The notes under the pieces were generated by a model. That model was not told the origin of the DNA. It saw nothing but the letters and a program-made list of their open reading frames with translations, and searched no databases. This document shows, piece by piece, positions 16,663-26,558 of a stretch of DNA of 64,000 bases; the stretch's first letter is position 1; each line of letters begins with the position of its first letter. The DNA comes from Acidithiobacillus sp. YTS05 (GTDB lineage: Bacteria; Pseudomonadota; Gammaproteobacteria; Acidithiobacillales; Acidithiobacillaceae), in the NCBI RefSeq assembly GCF_024396695.1, contig NZ_CP094359.1:372001-436000 (forward strand). The letters are read 5' to 3'. The translations under genes and the position numbers were made by a program.

Positions 16663-17466
16663 ATGTCAAAAGACGGCGGTAGCGGAGGGATGGTTTTGGC
16701 CAAAAAATGGCTGCAGCGAATGGAAAGTTGGGTGCACGGCGGCGTCGACATCGTCCGCGAGCATCCCGGGCGCTGGGCGCGCTACCTGCTGGTGCCTTTG
16801 GCTCTCACCGCCCTGCCGTTGCCCTTCTGGTTCATGTACGGTTTTGCCCCCCTCGGACTCCTGGGCGGATTGTACCTGGCTGGGCGCTGTGACGGGCAGG
16901 AATATACCGGTGCGCAAATCCGCCACGCCCTCAGTGTGGCGGTGTTGTGGGGAATGGTGTTGACGCTGTTTGGTCTGCTTTTCGAATTTGGCCGCGAAAC
17001 GGTACTTCTCGGGGAGCTGTTGAGCGGTGCGCAGGGCAACTGGCAGCTGGGTCAGGAACCGGGGTTCTGGGGTTGGTGGATGGGCTTCAGTGAGCGCCTC
17101 ACCGATTTCGCCCTGACCCCGTATTTCTGGTTTTCCCCGGCTTTCTTTGGTGTGGCCCTAGCGCTGCACAAGGGGCATGGCTGGCTGGAGGCGGAAGTCG
17201 AAACGACGCTTGCACTGCTGTTTCGTCAGGAGTTGCGTGATCCGCTCATTGCTTTATGGGCCATACTCCTGGTTGCCAGCGTCATTCTGCCGTTGCCGGC
17301 GCAAGTATGGCTGGCGCTTTTGGTCTGGGTACTCGGGCCTCCCATCGTCCATGTCGCGTATGAAGACATCTTTGCCAACAAGCAGCGGCCGCGGCGCAAG
17401 CGTGCGGGCAGATCGGTACAGCTGCCGGTATTGCAGGCGCAACCGCAGAAAGTGCGCGCCAGTTGA
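16663..17466 (+). CDS. Uncharacterised multi-pass membrane protein
   Basis: No family is recognised with certainty. The 267-residue product has about five to six hydrophobic segments: around RYLLVPLALTALPLPFWFMYG, LGLLGGLYLAG, ALSVAVLWGMVLTLFGLLF, PYFWFSPAFFGVALAL, and IALWAILLVASVILPLPAQV followed by WLALLVWVLGPPIV. The C-terminal tail is strongly basic (KQRPRRKRAGR), so it probably stays in the cytoplasm. Two starts are possible: ATG 16663 without a clear ribosome site and ATG 16690 with GGAGGG very close. It is divergent from the unknown - strand gene and about 100 bp upstream of glyA. A transporter or membrane-scaffold role cannot be told apart. Confidence 0.7.
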   Translation: MSKDGGSGGMVLAKKWLQRMESWVHGGVDIVREHPGRWARYLLVPLALTALPLPFWFMYGFAPLGLLGGLYLAGRCDGQEYTGAQIRHALSVAVLWGMVLTLFGLLFEFGRETVLLGELLSGAQGNWQLGQEPGFWGWWMGFSERLTDFALTPYFWFSPAFFGVALALHKGHGWLEAEVETTLALLFRQELRDPLIALWAILLVASVILPLPAQVWLALLVWVLGPPIVHVAYEDIFANKQRPRRKRAGRSVQLPVLQAQPQKVRAS

Positions 17467-17564
17467 ATCTTCTTCATGGCCAGGCAGCAGATTTTGCGCT
17501 TGAGGGAATGCTGCTCGCCTTGCTACTGTTCCGCCTGGAAAATTGATAGACGCAGGAGCCCCCC

Positions 17565-18806
17565 ATGTTTTCTTCCCAAACAGTCGCCGATTTTGACCCC
17601 GCTCTGGCAGCGGCCATGGAGCACGAGCGCGTGCGGCAGGAAGATCATGTCGAATTGATTGCCTCGGAAAACTATACGAGTCCGATGGTGATGGCGGCGC
17701 AAGGCTCGGTGCTCACCAACAAGTATGCCGAGGGCTATCCCGGCAAGCGGTACTATGGCGGCTGTGAGTATGTCGACGTGGTGGAGCAGCTGGCCATCGA
17801 TCGGGCCAGGCAGCTGTTTGGCGCCGAACATGCCAATGTGCAGCCGCACTCCGGCTCGCAGGCCAATCAGGCCGTGTATTTTTCGGTGCTCAAGCCGGGT
17901 GACAAGATCATGGGCATGAGCCTTGCCCACGGCGGTCATCTCACCCACGGCGCCAAGGTGAATCTGTCGGGAAAGGTCTTCGACGTGGTTGCCTATGGCG
18001 TGCGCCGTGAGGATGGACGCATCGATTACGACGCCATGGCGGCACAAGCCGAGCAGGAACGCCCGAAAATGATCGTTGCGGGGGCCAGCGCCTACTCACG
18101 CATCATCGACTTTGCGCGGATCGGCGAGATTGCCCGCAGTATTGGCGCCTACCTTCTGGTCGACATGGCGCACATTGCCGGCCTGGTGGCCGCGGGGTTG
18201 CATCCAAGCCCAGTGCCGCATGCCGATTTCGTCACCACGACGACGCATAAGACCCTGCGTGGACCGCGTGGGGGGCTGATCCTCTGCCGTGAAGAGTACG
18301 CCAAAAAGGTCAATTCCCTGATTTTCCCGGGCATTCAGGGTGGCCCGCTGATGCACGTCATCGCCGGCAAGGCGGTTGCCTTTCAGGAGGCCTTGCAGCC
18401 GGAATTCAAGACCTATCAGACCCAGGTCATCCGCAATGCGCAGAAGCTCGCCGCCGTCCTGGCGGGCCGGGGCTATCAGGCGGTTTCTGGCGGTACCGAT
18501 AATCACCTCTTTCTCCTCGATCTGGGCGAGACGGTGACCGGAAAAGAGGCGGAAGAGGCCTTGGGGCATGCCAATATCACGGTCAATAAAAATGCGGTGC
18601 CTTTCGATGCCCGTCCGCCGGCGGTGACTAGCGGCATTCGTATCGGTACCCCGGCGGCGACCACCCGCGGTTTTGCCGAGGGCGAAATGGAGATTCTCGG
18701 GATCGCTATTGCCGACGTCCTCGATGCCCATGAAGATTCGGCCGTACTGCGGAGTGCGCAGACTCGCATTCTGGATCTCTGCCGGAAATTCCCGGTCTAT
18801 GGCTGA
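17565..18806 (+). CDS. glyA: Serine hydroxymethyltransferase
   Basis: GlyA interconverts serine and glycine with tetrahydrofolate, using pyridoxal phosphate, and supplies one-carbon units. The 413-residue product (E. coli 417) begins with a typical [20 protein letters not shown] segment and has the glycine/tetrahydrofolate region [14 protein letters not shown] and the cofactor lysine in [14 protein letters not shown]. The ribosome site CAGGAG precedes ATG 17565. It leads the glyA-nrdR-rib-nusB cluster, with nrdR starting 2 bp after its stop, an order shared by many proteobacteria. Confidence 0.97.
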   Translation: MFSSQTVADFDPALAAAMEHERVRQEDHVELIASENYTSPMVMAAQGSVLTNKYAEGYPGKRYYGGCEYVDVVEQLAIDRARQLFGAEHANVQPHSGSQANQAVYFSVLKPGDKIMGMSLAHGGHLTHGAKVNLSGKVFDVVAYGVRREDGRIDYDAMAAQAEQERPKMIVAGASAYSRIIDFARIGEIARSIGAYLLVDMAHIAGLVAAGLHPSPVPHADFVTTTTHKTLRGPRGGLILCREEYAKKVNSLIFPGIQGGPLMHVIAGKAVAFQEALQPEFKTYQTQVIRNAQKLAAVLAGRGYQAVSGGTDNHLFLLDLGETVTGKEAEEALGHANITVNKNAVPFDARPPAVTSGIRIGTPAATTRGFAEGEMEILGIAIADVLDAHEDSAVLRSAQTRILDLCRKFPVYG

Positions 18807-18808
18807 CG

Positions 18809-19294
18809 GTGCATTGCCCCTTTTGTGCGCATGACGACACCCGTGTCGTCGATTCCCGCATTGTCGATGATGGCGAAGCGGTGCGGCGACGTCGGGAGTG
18901 TCCGGTTTGCGGCCAGCGCTTCACCACCTATGAGCGTGCCGACCTGGCCTTTCCCATGGTGGTCAAGGCAGACGGCCGCAGGGAGCCCTATCGGCAGGAG
19001 AAACTCCTTGCCGGTTTGCGGCGTGCACTGAGTAAACGCCCAGTCTCTACTGCGGAATTGGATCTTGCGCTGCGTAAGATCGAGAAACAGATTCGCAGCC
19101 ATCCGGAACGAGAGATTTCGGCCCGTCGCATTGGCGATCTGGTGATGAGCGCGTTGCGTGAGCTCGATCCGGTTGCCTATGTGCGTTTTGCCTCGGTATA
19201 CCGCCGTTTTGATGATTTGCATGCTTTCAGCAGCGAGATTCAGGCCCTGCTCGATCCCGGAAATGACGCTGAGTCCAGCAACGATGGCGATTGA
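18809..19294 (+). CDS. nrdR: Transcriptional repressor NrdR
   Basis: NrdR represses ribonucleotide reductase operons when dATP is bound. The 161-residue protein begins with a zinc ribbon (MHCPFC, then [17 protein letters not shown]) followed by an ATP-cone domain ([27 protein letters not shown] and a C-terminal helix with [17 protein letters not shown]). GTG 18809 gives the family start MHCPFC. It lies between glyA and ribD, and its last 11 bases overlap ribD. No NrdR box was found in this window, so its targets lie elsewhere. Confidence 0.96.
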   Translation: MHCPFCAHDDTRVVDSRIVDDGEAVRRRRECPVCGQRFTTYERADLAFPMVVKADGRREPYRQEKLLAGLRRALSKRPVSTAELDLALRKIEKQIRSHPEREISARRIGDLVMSALRELDPVAYVRFASVYRRFDDLHAFSSEIQALLDPGNDAESSNDGD

Positions 19295-20396
19295 CGAAAA
19301 CGACATTCAGTATATGCGTGAGGCCCTGGCGTTGGCGCAGGAGGGCCGCTACAGCACCCACCCGAATCCACGAGTCGGTGCGATTCTGCTGCGCGATGGC
19401 AGGGAGCTGGGGCGCGGAGCGCATCTGCAGGCCGGTGGGCCACATGCGGAAGTCCTTGCCCTACGCGAGGCGGGGGAGTCGGCGCGCGGCGCAACGCTCT
19501 ATGTTACTCTCGAACCCTGCTCTCATCACGGCCGCACACCGCCCTGCAGTGATGCCCTGATTGCCGCCGGGGTACGTCGCGTGGTGGTGGCGATGGCAGA
19601 CCCCAATCCCCTGGTGGCGGGTCAGGGCATTGCCCGCCTGCGTGCTGCCGGCATTGAAGTCGATCTGCCCTGCCTGGAAGAGGAAGCCGCGTGGCTGAAT
19701 CGTGGTTTCATCCAGCGCATGCGCACGGGTCGTCCCTGGATTCGCATCAAGCAGGCCAGCAGCCTGGACGGCAAGATTGCCCTCGCGAATGATCAGAGCC
19801 AATGGCTGACCGGGGTGCTTGCGCGGGAGGACGTGCAGCAGGAGCGGGCGCAGGCGAGTGCCATCCTGGTTGGCGTAGGTACGGTCCTGGCCGACGATCC
19901 GCGGCTGGCCCCACGCCTGGAATCCGCGCCCCTGCGCTACCCGGTCAAGATCGTCCTCGATGGACACCTGCGTACCCCGCCCACGGCCGCTCTCTTGCGT
20001 AGCCCGGGTAGGACGTGGATTGTGCATCGAGATGATGCCGATGGTGCCTCTGGTCCGGCTCTGGTCGCTGCTGGTGCCCGCCTCGTCGCTTTGCCGCCGG
20101 CAAGTTCAGGAGTCGGGGTCGATTTTACTGCGCTCATGCAGTTTTTGGCAGCCGAAGAAGTCAACGAACTTATGGTCGAGGCGGGTGGACGGCTGTCCAG
20201 CAGTCTTCTCGATGCTGGAATGGTCGATGAATATCTACTCTACTTTGCTCCCCTCTTGCTGGGGCGGGACGCCCGCGCCTTTGCCGAGCCCGGGCCCTTC
20301 ACGGAGCTTGGGCAGATTCCGCGCTGGCGCCTTCGGGAAAGCCAGGTGTTGGGACAAGACGTAAAACTTCGCTATCTCTGTCAGCAGGAGGCTTGA
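19284..20396 (+). CDS. ribD: Bifunctional riboflavin deaminase/reductase RibD
   Basis: RibD carries out the second and third steps of riboflavin synthesis: deamination of the pyrimidinone, then side-chain reduction with NADPH. The 370-residue protein (E. coli 367) has a zinc deaminase domain with HAEV and [11 protein letters not shown] motifs (residues 50-90) and a reductase domain from about 150 ([14 protein letters not shown], then [15 protein letters not shown]). ATG 19284 is chosen by matching the E. coli N terminus; it overlaps nrdR by 11 bp. The next gene starts at the base of its stop codon. Confidence 0.95.
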   Translation: MAIDENDIQYMREALALAQEGRYSTHPNPRVGAILLRDGRELGRGAHLQAGGPHAEVLALREAGESARGATLYVTLEPCSHHGRTPPCSDALIAAGVRRVVVAMADPNPLVAGQGIARLRAAGIEVDLPCLEEEAAWLNRGFIQRMRTGRPWIRIKQASSLDGKIALANDQSQWLTGVLAREDVQQERAQASAILVGVGTVLADDPRLAPRLESAPLRYPVKIVLDGHLRTPPTAALLRSPGRTWIVHRDDADGASGPALVAAGARLVALPPASSGVGVDFTALMQFLAAEEVNELMVEAGGRLSSSLLDAGMVDEYLLYFAPLLLGRDARAFAEPGPFTELGQIPRWRLRESQVLGQDVKLRYLCQQEA

Positions 20397-21049
20397 TGTT
20401 TACCGGAATCGTCCAGGCCTTGGGAACTCTGCAGCAACGCCAGCACCTCGGCGGTGATCAACGCTTCTGGGTTGCCGCTGGCGATCTCGATCTGAGCGAC
20501 GTGCAGTTGGGAGATAGCATTGCGGTGTCCGGCGTCTGTCTGACGGCAGTCGCCTTGGAGCCTGGACGTTTTGCCGTCGATGTCTCGCGGGAAACCCTGG
20601 AACGCAGCACCCTCGGCGCTTTGGCCCTAGGTGCGCAGGTCAATCTGGAAAAGGCATTGCGTCTTGCCGACCGTTTGGGTGGGCATTTGGTGGCTGGCCA
20701 TGTCGATGGAGTTGGCACTTTGCTCAGCGCGCAGGCCTCCGGCCGCTCCCAGGTCTATCGGGTGCAGGTACCCGAGGATTTGCGGCGCTACATCGCGGCT
20801 AAAGGAAGCATCTGCGTGGATGGCGTCAGTCTTACCGTCAATTCCCTGTATCCTGATGGTTTTGCACTCAATCTTATTCCACACAGTCTGGCGCAGACTA
20901 CTGCCCAGTTCTGGAAACCGGGGCAACGACTCAATCTGGAGGTCGATCTTCTCGCTCGCTATCTGGAGCGCCTCATGGCCGAGACCGGGAAAAGCGCGGT
21001 AGAATCCCGGCTCGACGCCGCAAGTCTGGCCGCGAAAGGATTCATTTGA
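20396..21049 (+). CDS. ribE: Riboflavin synthase, alpha subunit
   Basis: The enzyme dismutates two 6,7-dimethyl-8-ribityllumazine molecules to give riboflavin. The 217-residue protein begins [10 protein letters not shown] and holds two related beta-barrels of the lumazine-binding type: one to about residue 90 ([19 protein letters not shown], then [10 protein letters not shown]) and one from about 98 ([10 protein letters not shown], then [15 protein letters not shown]). The start ATG uses the final A of the ribD stop codon, behind AGGAG. The operon has no FMN riboswitch in front of any rib gene. Confidence 0.96.
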   Translation: MFTGIVQALGTLQQRQHLGGDQRFWVAAGDLDLSDVQLGDSIAVSGVCLTAVALEPGRFAVDVSRETLERSTLGALALGAQVNLEKALRLADRLGGHLVAGHVDGVGTLLSAQASGRSQVYRVQVPEDLRRYIAAKGSICVDGVSLTVNSLYPDGFALNLIPHSLAQTTAQFWKPGQRLNLEVDLLARYLERLMAETGKSAVESRLDAASLAAKGFI

Positions 21050-22179
21050 TGACGGACACGCATATCAGCCCTACGGAAGAGATTCTCGCCGATATTCGGG
21101 CTGGGAAAATGGTCATCCTCATGGATGACGAGGACCGCGAAAACGAAGGCGATCTGATCCTGGCGGCAGAGCATGCCACCCCCGAGGCCATCAACTTTAT
21201 GGTGCGGGAGGCCCGCGGTCTGGTGTGTCTGCCCCTGACCCAGGAGCGTTGTGAACAACTGCAGCTCCCGCAGATGGTGCGGCACAACACTGCGCAGCTG
21301 GGCACTGCCTTCACGGTCTCGATTGAGGCGGCGCGTGGGGTCAGTACTGGAATCTCCGCTGCCGATCGTGCCACGACGATTCAGGCAGCCATTGCCGATG
21401 GCGCTGGTCCCCAGGATCTCGTCATGCCGGGGCATATCTTTCCCTTGGCGGCGCAGCCCGGCGGCGTATTGGTGCGTGCTGGCCACACCGAGGCCGCTGT
21501 TGACCTCGCCCGTTTGGCGGGTTGCAAGCCGGCGGGCGTGATCTGCGAGATTCTCAACGAAAATGGGGAGATGGCGCGCTTACCGGACCTGCTGCCCTAC
21601 GCCGCGCGCCATGGTCTGAAGCTTGGGACCATTGCCGATCTGATCCGCTATCGCCTGGAGCGCGAGCGCATTGTCCGGCGCGAGGGTAGTGGGCCCTGGC
21701 AGAGCCCCTGGGGCACGTTCACTCTGCATCTGTATCGCGACTGGATCGCTGGTGAGACCCACTTTGCTCTGGTAAAGGGGCAGCCGGAAGAGAGCGACAA
21801 GCCGGTCTTGGTGCGGGTGCAGGTGGGAAAGACCCTCACGGATCTCTTTCTCGGGGATCAAGGCCCCGTGGCCCACGCGCTGGCGCGTCTGGCGCAGGAA
21901 GAGACCGGTGTTCTGGTATATCTGCAACATACCGACGACATCGCGACCCTCCTTGCCCAGATTGCCGAATTGCCGGCACGGCCGCAGGGGCCTGGACAGG
22001 CAGGAGACTCGGGAAAAATTCTCCGCACCTTCGGTATTGGCGCGCAGATCCTCACCGATCTTGGCGTCCATCAGGCCCTGGTCCTCAGTGACAGTCAGTT
22101 TCAGTATCGCGGCATTGGCGGTTTCGGCCTCGAAATCGTCGGCCAACTTCCCTTTCTCGAAACAGGAAAACACCCATGA
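21049..22179 (+). CDS. ribBX: RibB with degenerate RibA domain (RibBX type)
   Basis: The N-terminal 200 residues are 3,4-dihydroxy-2-butanone-4-phosphate synthase, with the acidic [11 protein letters not shown] motif near residues 26-36 and [14 protein letters not shown]. This converts ribulose 5-phosphate to the four-carbon riboflavin unit. The C-terminal part (from about 210 to 376) looks like a GTP cyclohydrolase II fold, but the zinc-binding cysteines (expected in an HSEC-LTGD and CDC arrangement) are absent; the whole C-terminal half has no Cys. This is the ribBX variant known in proteobacteria, where RibA activity comes from another gene. The start ATG overlaps the ribE stop. Confidence 0.85.
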   Translation: MTDTHISPTEEILADIRAGKMVILMDDEDRENEGDLILAAEHATPEAINFMVREARGLVCLPLTQERCEQLQLPQMVRHNTAQLGTAFTVSIEAARGVSTGISAADRATTIQAAIADGAGPQDLVMPGHIFPLAAQPGGVLVRAGHTEAAVDLARLAGCKPAGVICEILNENGEMARLPDLLPYAARHGLKLGTIADLIRYRLERERIVRREGSGPWQSPWGTFTLHLYRDWIAGETHFALVKGQPEESDKPVLVRVQVGKTLTDLFLGDQGPVAHALARLAQEETGVLVYLQHTDDIATLLAQIAELPARPQGPGQAGDSGKILRTFGIGAQILTDLGVHQALVLSDSQFQYRGIGGFGLEIVGQLPFLETGKHP

Positions 22180-22643
22180 TCGAGCGCATCGAAGGTACGT
22201 TGCAGGTCGGCGCTGGCGAGCGCTACGCGCTGCTGGTTGCCCGCTTCAACAGTTTTATCACGCAGCAGTTGGAGCAGGGTGCCATTGACGGTCTCAAACG
22301 CCATGGCGCCAGCGACGAACAGATTCAGGTCATCTACAGCCCTGGAGCCTATGAGATCCCGTTATTGGCGCAAAAGCTCGCGCGCTCCGGCAAATATGCC
22401 GCCGTCCTTTGTTTGGGGGCGGTGATTCGCGGTGGTACACCCCATTTCGACTATGTCGCAGGCGAGGCGGCCAAGGGCATCGCCCAGGTTGGCCTCGAGA
22501 CGGGCGTACCGGTAATTTTCGGCATCCTCACCACGGATAGCATCGAACAGGCCATTGAGCGAGCGGGCACTAAGGCCGGTAACAAGGGCTTTGATGCCGC
22601 TCTCACGGCAATGGAAATGGTTCAGTTGCTGAAAAACCTGTGA
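22176..22643 (+). CDS. ribH: 6,7-dimethyl-8-ribityllumazine synthase
   Basis: RibH condenses the RibD and RibB products to the lumazine precursor of riboflavin. The 155-residue protein has [16 protein letters not shown] near the N terminus, [14 protein letters not shown], and [15 protein letters not shown] with the catalytic His region, all typical of this icosahedral or pentameric enzyme. The start overlaps the ribBX stop by 4 bp (ATGA), and nusB overlaps its end by 4 bp (GTGA). Confidence 0.97.
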   Translation: MIERIEGTLQVGAGERYALLVARFNSFITQQLEQGAIDGLKRHGASDEQIQVIYSPGAYEIPLLAQKLARSGKYAAVLCLGAVIRGGTPHFDYVAGEAAKGIAQVGLETGVPVIFGILTTDSIEQAIERAGTKAGNKGFDAALTAMEMVQLLKNL

Positions 22644-23101
22644 ACGAGCCCCGTAGCCCCAGCCGGCGCCGTCTGGCGCGAATGGCGTTGGTGCAGGCAT
22701 TGTACCAATGGCAGCTCAATCCCAGCTCCTGTCAGGAGCTGGCGGAACAGTTCCATGCCGATCCGGAGCGCCTGCAAGCGGCGGATATAGCCTTCTTCGA
22801 TCGGATCTGGGCGGCACTCTGCGGCCAGGTAGACGCCCTCGACCCGGCGATCATCGAAGCCATCAGCGATCGTCGCTGGGAAGATGAGGTCAACGAGATC
22901 GAGCGTGCCATCCTGCGCCTCGCCGCCTTTGAATTACACTCTGCACCGGACACCCCCTATCGGGTGGTCATCAATGAGGCCATCGAGCTTGATAAGGCCT
23001 TTGGCGCCGACCAGGGGCACCGCTTCATCAATGGCGTTCTGGACCAGCTTGCCCGCCGCTGGCGGGCCGTGGAACTCAGTCCCCACAGCGCCGAAAAGTA
23101 G
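22640..23101 (+). CDS. nusB: Transcription antitermination factor NusB
   Basis: NusB with S10 binds the boxA RNA of rRNA operons and helps antitermination. The 153-residue protein has the all-helical pattern: [17 protein letters not shown], then [20 protein letters not shown] and [33 protein letters not shown]. The GTG start overlaps the ribH stop by 4 bp. The ribH-nusB order is common in proteobacteria. Confidence 0.95.
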   Translation: MNEPRSPSRRRLARMALVQALYQWQLNPSSCQELAEQFHADPERLQAADIAFFDRIWAALCGQVDALDPAIIEAISDRRWEDEVNEIERAILRLAAFELHSAPDTPYRVVINEAIELDKAFGADQGHRFINGVLDQLARRWRAVELSPHSAEK

Positions 23102-23176
23102 CGTCATGTAGCTATAGCCATGCATGAGCTTTCTGATGTAACCTTCTGACTCCAGGAGTTTTCTTTTGAGGGTACC

Positions 23177-23728
23177 ATGAAGATTTCACAGTCCATAGCT
23201 ATCTCTGCTGTACTGGTTTCCAGCACCATCCTCTCCGCGTCGGCATGGGCTGGCCAGGCCGAACAAGCCACTTTGGAGGATGCGGCAAGCACGTCCCCCG
23301 CCCTGCTCACCACCGCCAAGCTGGAAAATGACATCGGTACCCACTGCGCGCTTGGCCAGGGGGTGCCACAAAATTATGCGCTGGCGGCGCAGTGGTTCGA
23401 AAAAGCTGCCAAGATTGGCTATGGCAAGGCACAGTACAATCTCGGAATGCAGTATTATTTTGGTCAGGGAGTGGCGCAGAACTATGCGCAGGCTGCCGAA
23501 TGGTGGCAGCGTGCAGCAGAGCAGAATGTGGCTTCGGCCCAGTACAATCTCGGTAACCTCTATTATCAGGGATTCGGTGTCAAACAGGATTTCCAGAAGG
23601 CCGCCTATTGGTGGACAAAGGCAGCTGGGCTGGGCGTAGCGCAAGCCAAGACGAACCTGGCGGTGTTGGAGAAGTGGCAGGCGAAAAACCTCCAGCAGGT
23701 CGCCGAAAAGACCCCCGTTACCCCGTAA
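23177..23728 (+). CDS. Exported Sel1-repeat protein
   Basis: The 183-residue protein has a signal peptide (MKISQSIAISAVLVSSTILSASAWA) and three Sel1-like repeats, each with the GQGVxQNYxxAAxWxxKAA pattern, from about residue 50 to 160. The first repeat is divergent at its start (LENDIGTHCALGQGVPQNY), lacking the usual A-x-x-LG helix. Sel1 repeats are protein-interaction modules and no catalytic role is implied. It sits 75 bp after nusB, convergent with the LapA-type gene 4 bp away, and no terminator was seen between them. Confidence 0.88.
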   Translation: MKISQSIAISAVLVSSTILSASAWAGQAEQATLEDAASTSPALLTTAKLENDIGTHCALGQGVPQNYALAAQWFEKAAKIGYGKAQYNLGMQYYFGQGVAQNYAQAAEWWQRAAEQNVASAQYNLGNLYYQGFGVKQDFQKAAYWWTKAAGLGVAQAKTNLAVLEKWQAKNLQQVAEKTPVTP

Positions 23729-23732
23729 GTGA

Positions 23733-24077
23733 TCAGAGATTCTGCGGCGGGCAGTCTTCTGACTCCCGCTGCTCCGATCCGGACGTCTTATGCAGCTCCT
23801 GCTCCAGGGTCAACCTGTGGTTCTGCTCACCCAACAGCTTCGTCTCCAGCTCGCCGATCTGCCGGACGTGCTTGCGAATCCGCCAGCGATTGCGCAGATG
23901 CGTCGGCAGATAAAAAATGGTGCTCGCCAGCGCCCCGGCAACGAAGGCAATCAGGACGATCACTCCGATCGACTGTTGAAACTCCCAAGTAAAGAAGCGA
24001 ACAGCGCTGAGGGCATTGTTCTGCACCGCAAATATCACTGCCAAGGCGGCAATGATCAGGGAAAAGAAAATCCACAT
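23733..24077 (-). CDS. LapA-domain (DUF1049) inner-membrane protein
   Basis: The 114-residue protein has two N-terminal membrane segments (MWIFFSLIIAALAVIFAVQN and GVIVLIAFVAGALASTIFYL) with the typical VQNNALSAVRFFTWEFQQS between them, then a basic RIRKHVRQIGELETKLLGEQ coiled-coil tail. This layout fits the LapA family, which in E. coli acts with LapB in lipopolysaccharide assembly control; the same role here is inferred. It follows ubiB by 9 bp behind CTAGGAGAGG, so the two are co-transcribed. Confidence 0.85.
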   Translation of the reverse strand: MWIFFSLIIAALAVIFAVQNNALSAVRFFTWEFQQSIGVIVLIAFVAGALASTIFYLPTHLRNRWRIRKHVRQIGELETKLLGEQNHRLTLEQELHKTSGSEQRESEDCPPQNL

Positions 24078-24086
24078 GTGCCTCTC

Positions 24087-25772
24087 CTAGTTTTGTGATC
24101 GAACAAAGACCGCCTGAAACCAGCGCGTTAGTGCCCAGCCGACGAAAGGTAGGCTGAGCAACCATAGCCAGATAGGAAGATCCAGCACCAGGGTACTCAG
24201 GTCCCCTTCGACCGCGGCAATGAGGGCCAATCCCATAACCACGATCACCGAACTGGTCACCACGGCAAGGCGCTGCAGACCGCGCCGTAACTCCCGCCGA
24301 ATAGCCTCCAGTTCCTCATTCTGCACGGGCACTTGCAGCTCGCCACGCTGGGCCTTTTGCAGCAGGTTGTGCACCAGTTCCGGTAGTTCAGGTAACACCA
24401 AGCCCCACTGCGGCGCGTGCCGGCGAAATTGTGTCCACCATGCCCGCGGACCGCGCTGCCGATTCAACCAGTCGCGCAATAGTGGTGTTGCCACCTCCCA
24501 GATATTCAGGGTGGGGTTGAAGTCCCGCGCAATCCCCTCCACATTCACCAACGTCTTCTGTAAGAGTAGCAGTTGCGGCTGGGTCTGCATCTGGAAACGG
24601 CGGGTGGTCTGGAACAGGCGCAGAAGCAGTTGGGCCACGGAAATTTCGTGTAAAGGCTTTTCAAACACTGGCTCGGCGATGGCGCGGATCGCTGTTTCGA
24701 AATCCTGGACGTTGGTATCTGCCGGTACCCAGCCGGCCTCGATGTGGGCTTCAGCCACGCGCCGATAGTCGCGGCCGAAAAAGGCGACCATGTTCTCGGC
24801 GAGATAATGCTGGCTGGCCTCGTCCAGGCTCCCCATGATGCCGAAATCAACGGCAATGAAACGGCCATTGCTCGGATCGATGAAGATATTGCCAGGATGC
24901 ATGTCGGCGTGGAAGAAGGAGTCACGGAATACCTGGCGAAAAAAGATCTCGGCGGCACGGCGCGACAGCTGATCAAAATCGATACCGGCGGCCCGTAGCG
25001 CGTCGCGTTGCCCAATCTGAATGCCACGTATGCGCTCCATTACTAAAACCTCTTCACTACAGTAGTCCCAATACACCTCTGGAATGTAGAGAAGATCTGG
25101 CTCGTTGATGAAGTTGCGGCGCAACTGGCTCGCATTAGCTCCTTCGCGCAGAAAATCCAGCTCGCCCCGAAGGGTCTTGGCATATTCCGCAACCACTGCG
25201 CACACTCGTAAACGTCTGCCTTCCTGGGAATAGCGTTCGGCAAGCTCGGCCAGCCAGGCGAGAATCCCCAGATCCTGTTCAATGATGCGGCTTAGACCTG
25301 GTCGGCGGATTTTGATCGCCACTTCGCGGCCATCATGCAGGCGACCGAAATGGACCTGAGCAATGGATGCCGCGGCAGCGGGTTCGCTCTCTATCTCGGC
25401 GAAGAGTTCTGCAACCGGTTTTCTTAGAGAATGCTCAATGATCTGCCGTGCTTGAGCCGATGGAAAGGGAGGTACCGCGTCCTGTAGTCTGGCGAGCTCG
25501 CGGGTGATCTCTTCCGGCAACAAGTCCCGCCGCGTGGATAGCATCTGTCCGAGTTTGACGAAGGTCGGGCCAAGGGCTTCGAGAGCGAGGCGCAGACGGG
25601 CACCAAAACTCCCCTCCGGCTTGGGCATGATCCAGCGCCCGGGGTTCAGCTTGAGGATGGCCTGATACGGCTTTAGCAACGGCAGATAATAGAGCAACTC
25701 ATCCAGTCGGTAGCGAACCAGAACGCGAGTGATCTCGAAGATGCGAAGGGAACGGAGATAAGATTGGCGCAT
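24087..25772 (-). CDS. ubiB: Ubiquinone biosynthesis atypical kinase UbiB
   Basis: UbiB is an ADCK/ABC1-family protein needed for ubiquinone synthesis, probably an ATPase acting on lipid-bound intermediates. The 561-residue product has the family KxGQ motif (FVKLGQMLSTRRDLLP, about residues 72-87), the alanine-rich loop AAAASIAQVH, the conserved ExD/N region (HADMHPGNIFID) and DFG (AVDFGIMGSL). Two C-terminal membrane helices end the protein (LAVVTSSVIVVMGLALIAAVE, then LPIWLWLLSLPFVGWAL). No strong ribosome site precedes its ATG. It heads a two-gene unit with the LapA-type gene. Confidence 0.95.
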   Translation of the reverse strand: MRQSYLRSLRIFEITRVLVRYRLDELLYYLPLLKPYQAILKLNPGRWIMPKPEGSFGARLRLALEALGPTFVKLGQMLSTRRDLLPEEITRELARLQDAVPPFPSAQARQIIEHSLRKPVAELFAEIESEPAAAASIAQVHFGRLHDGREVAIKIRRPGLSRIIEQDLGILAWLAELAERYSQEGRRLRVCAVVAEYAKTLRGELDFLREGANASQLRRNFINEPDLLYIPEVYWDYCSEEVLVMERIRGIQIGQRDALRAAGIDFDQLSRRAAEIFFRQVFRDSFFHADMHPGNIFIDPSNGRFIAVDFGIMGSLDEASQHYLAENMVAFFGRDYRRVAEAHIEAGWVPADTNVQDFETAIRAIAEPVFEKPLHEISVAQLLLRLFQTTRRFQMQTQPQLLLLQKTLVNVEGIARDFNPTLNIWEVATPLLRDWLNRQRGPRAWWTQFRRHAPQWGLVLPELPELVHNLLQKAQRGELQVPVQNEELEAIRRELRRGLQRLAVVTSSVIVVMGLALIAAVEGDLSTLVLDLPIWLWLLSLPFVGWALTRWFQAVFVRSQN

Positions 25773-25808
25773 GGCGGGATTCTAGCATGCTTACCAGAGA
25801 ATAGGACG

Positions 25809-25829
25809 AAAAAGGGCCCCGCAGGGCCC
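25809..25829 (-). terminator. Rho-independent terminator after ompA-like gene
   Basis: Read on the - strand, the hairpin GGGCCC-TGCG-GGGCCC (25829 down to 25814) is followed by five T residues (25813-25809). It lies about 20 bp after the OmpA-family stop codon and separates that gene from ubiB. Confidence 0.85.
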
Positions 25830-25851
25830 AGAACCAAGCAGCGGTCTGCTC

Positions 25852-26502
25852 TTATTTGGTTACGGTCTTTTCGACCTTGATCGTGCTGTTGATTTCTACA
25901 CGCTGGTTGAGGAAACGTCCCTGAGCGGTAGCGTTGGTGGCAACTGGATCATCGTAGGAATGGCCCTTGAGGACCATGCGACTCCGGCTGACGCCATGGT
26001 TCTCCAGGTACTGCGCCACACTGTCGGCTCGTTGCTTGGACAGCTTCAGATTGTACGCGTACGTACCTACCTTGCTGCAGTATCCATTTACGTTGAGCAC
26101 CGCGTCAGGATGATTTTTGGCAAAGTCGGCCACCTCATCGAGAACCTTGATGTCATGGTCAAGGAGTTTGTAAGAATCGAACTTGAAGTTGATTCCGGTG
26201 ATGGTGATCGGTTTGCTGACCAGCACTGTCTGCTCGACGGGCGCGATAGGTGCTGGGGCGGGTGCAGGTGCGGGCGCCGGAGCTGGGGCCGCGACCTTTA
26301 CCGGAGGCACGCAATAGGCGGGAGCGGGCCCGTCGCCGTCCGGTCGTCCGCCGCGCACGCACTGACCTTTGGCAGTGACCACCGGTGCTCCCTGGGCAGT
26401 TACCGCATACCCCTCGTAAGGGCTGGTGCTAGCCAGAGCCATGCTGGAGCTCAGTACCGCAGCGACAGAAAGCGCCAGCGTCAATCGCAGATTGTTCGAC
26501 AT
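25852..26502 (-). CDS. OmpA-family outer-membrane/peptidoglycan-binding protein
   Basis: The 216-residue protein has a signal peptide (LRLTLALSVAAVLSSSMALA), a short segment with two cysteines (GQCVRGG and AYCVPP, possibly a disulfide), a Pro/Ala linker (APAPAPAPAPAPAP), and an OmpA C-terminal domain from about 95 to 210. That domain has the peptidoglycan-contact pattern FDSYKLLDHDIKVLDEVA, then NVNGYCSKVGTYAYNLKLSKQRADSV and NQRVEI. It lacks the usual eight-strand barrel, so it is a periplasmic anchor-type OmpA protein. ATG 26502 is chosen for its strong GAGGAGGG ribosome site. A terminator follows it, and an inverted repeat overlaps its likely promoter. Confidence 0.9.
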   Translation of the reverse strand: MSNNLRLTLALSVAAVLSSSMALASTSPYEGYAVTAQGAPVVTAKGQCVRGGRPDGDGPAPAYCVPPVKVAAPAPAPAPAPAPAPIAPVEQTVLVSKPITITGINFKFDSYKLLDHDIKVLDEVADFAKNHPDAVLNVNGYCSKVGTYAYNLKLSKQRADSVAQYLENHGVSRSRMVLKGHSYDDPVATNATAQGRFLNQRVEINSTIKVEKTVTK

Positions 26503-26558
26503 TGTAATACCCTCCTCAATACCAAATGTAGAGCCGCGCCACGGACAAGGCGACGGTA

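Noticed and set aside
19100..19300. FMN riboswitch before ribD
   Set aside because: The ribD start lies inside nrdR with no leader, and the conserved RFN elements are absent.
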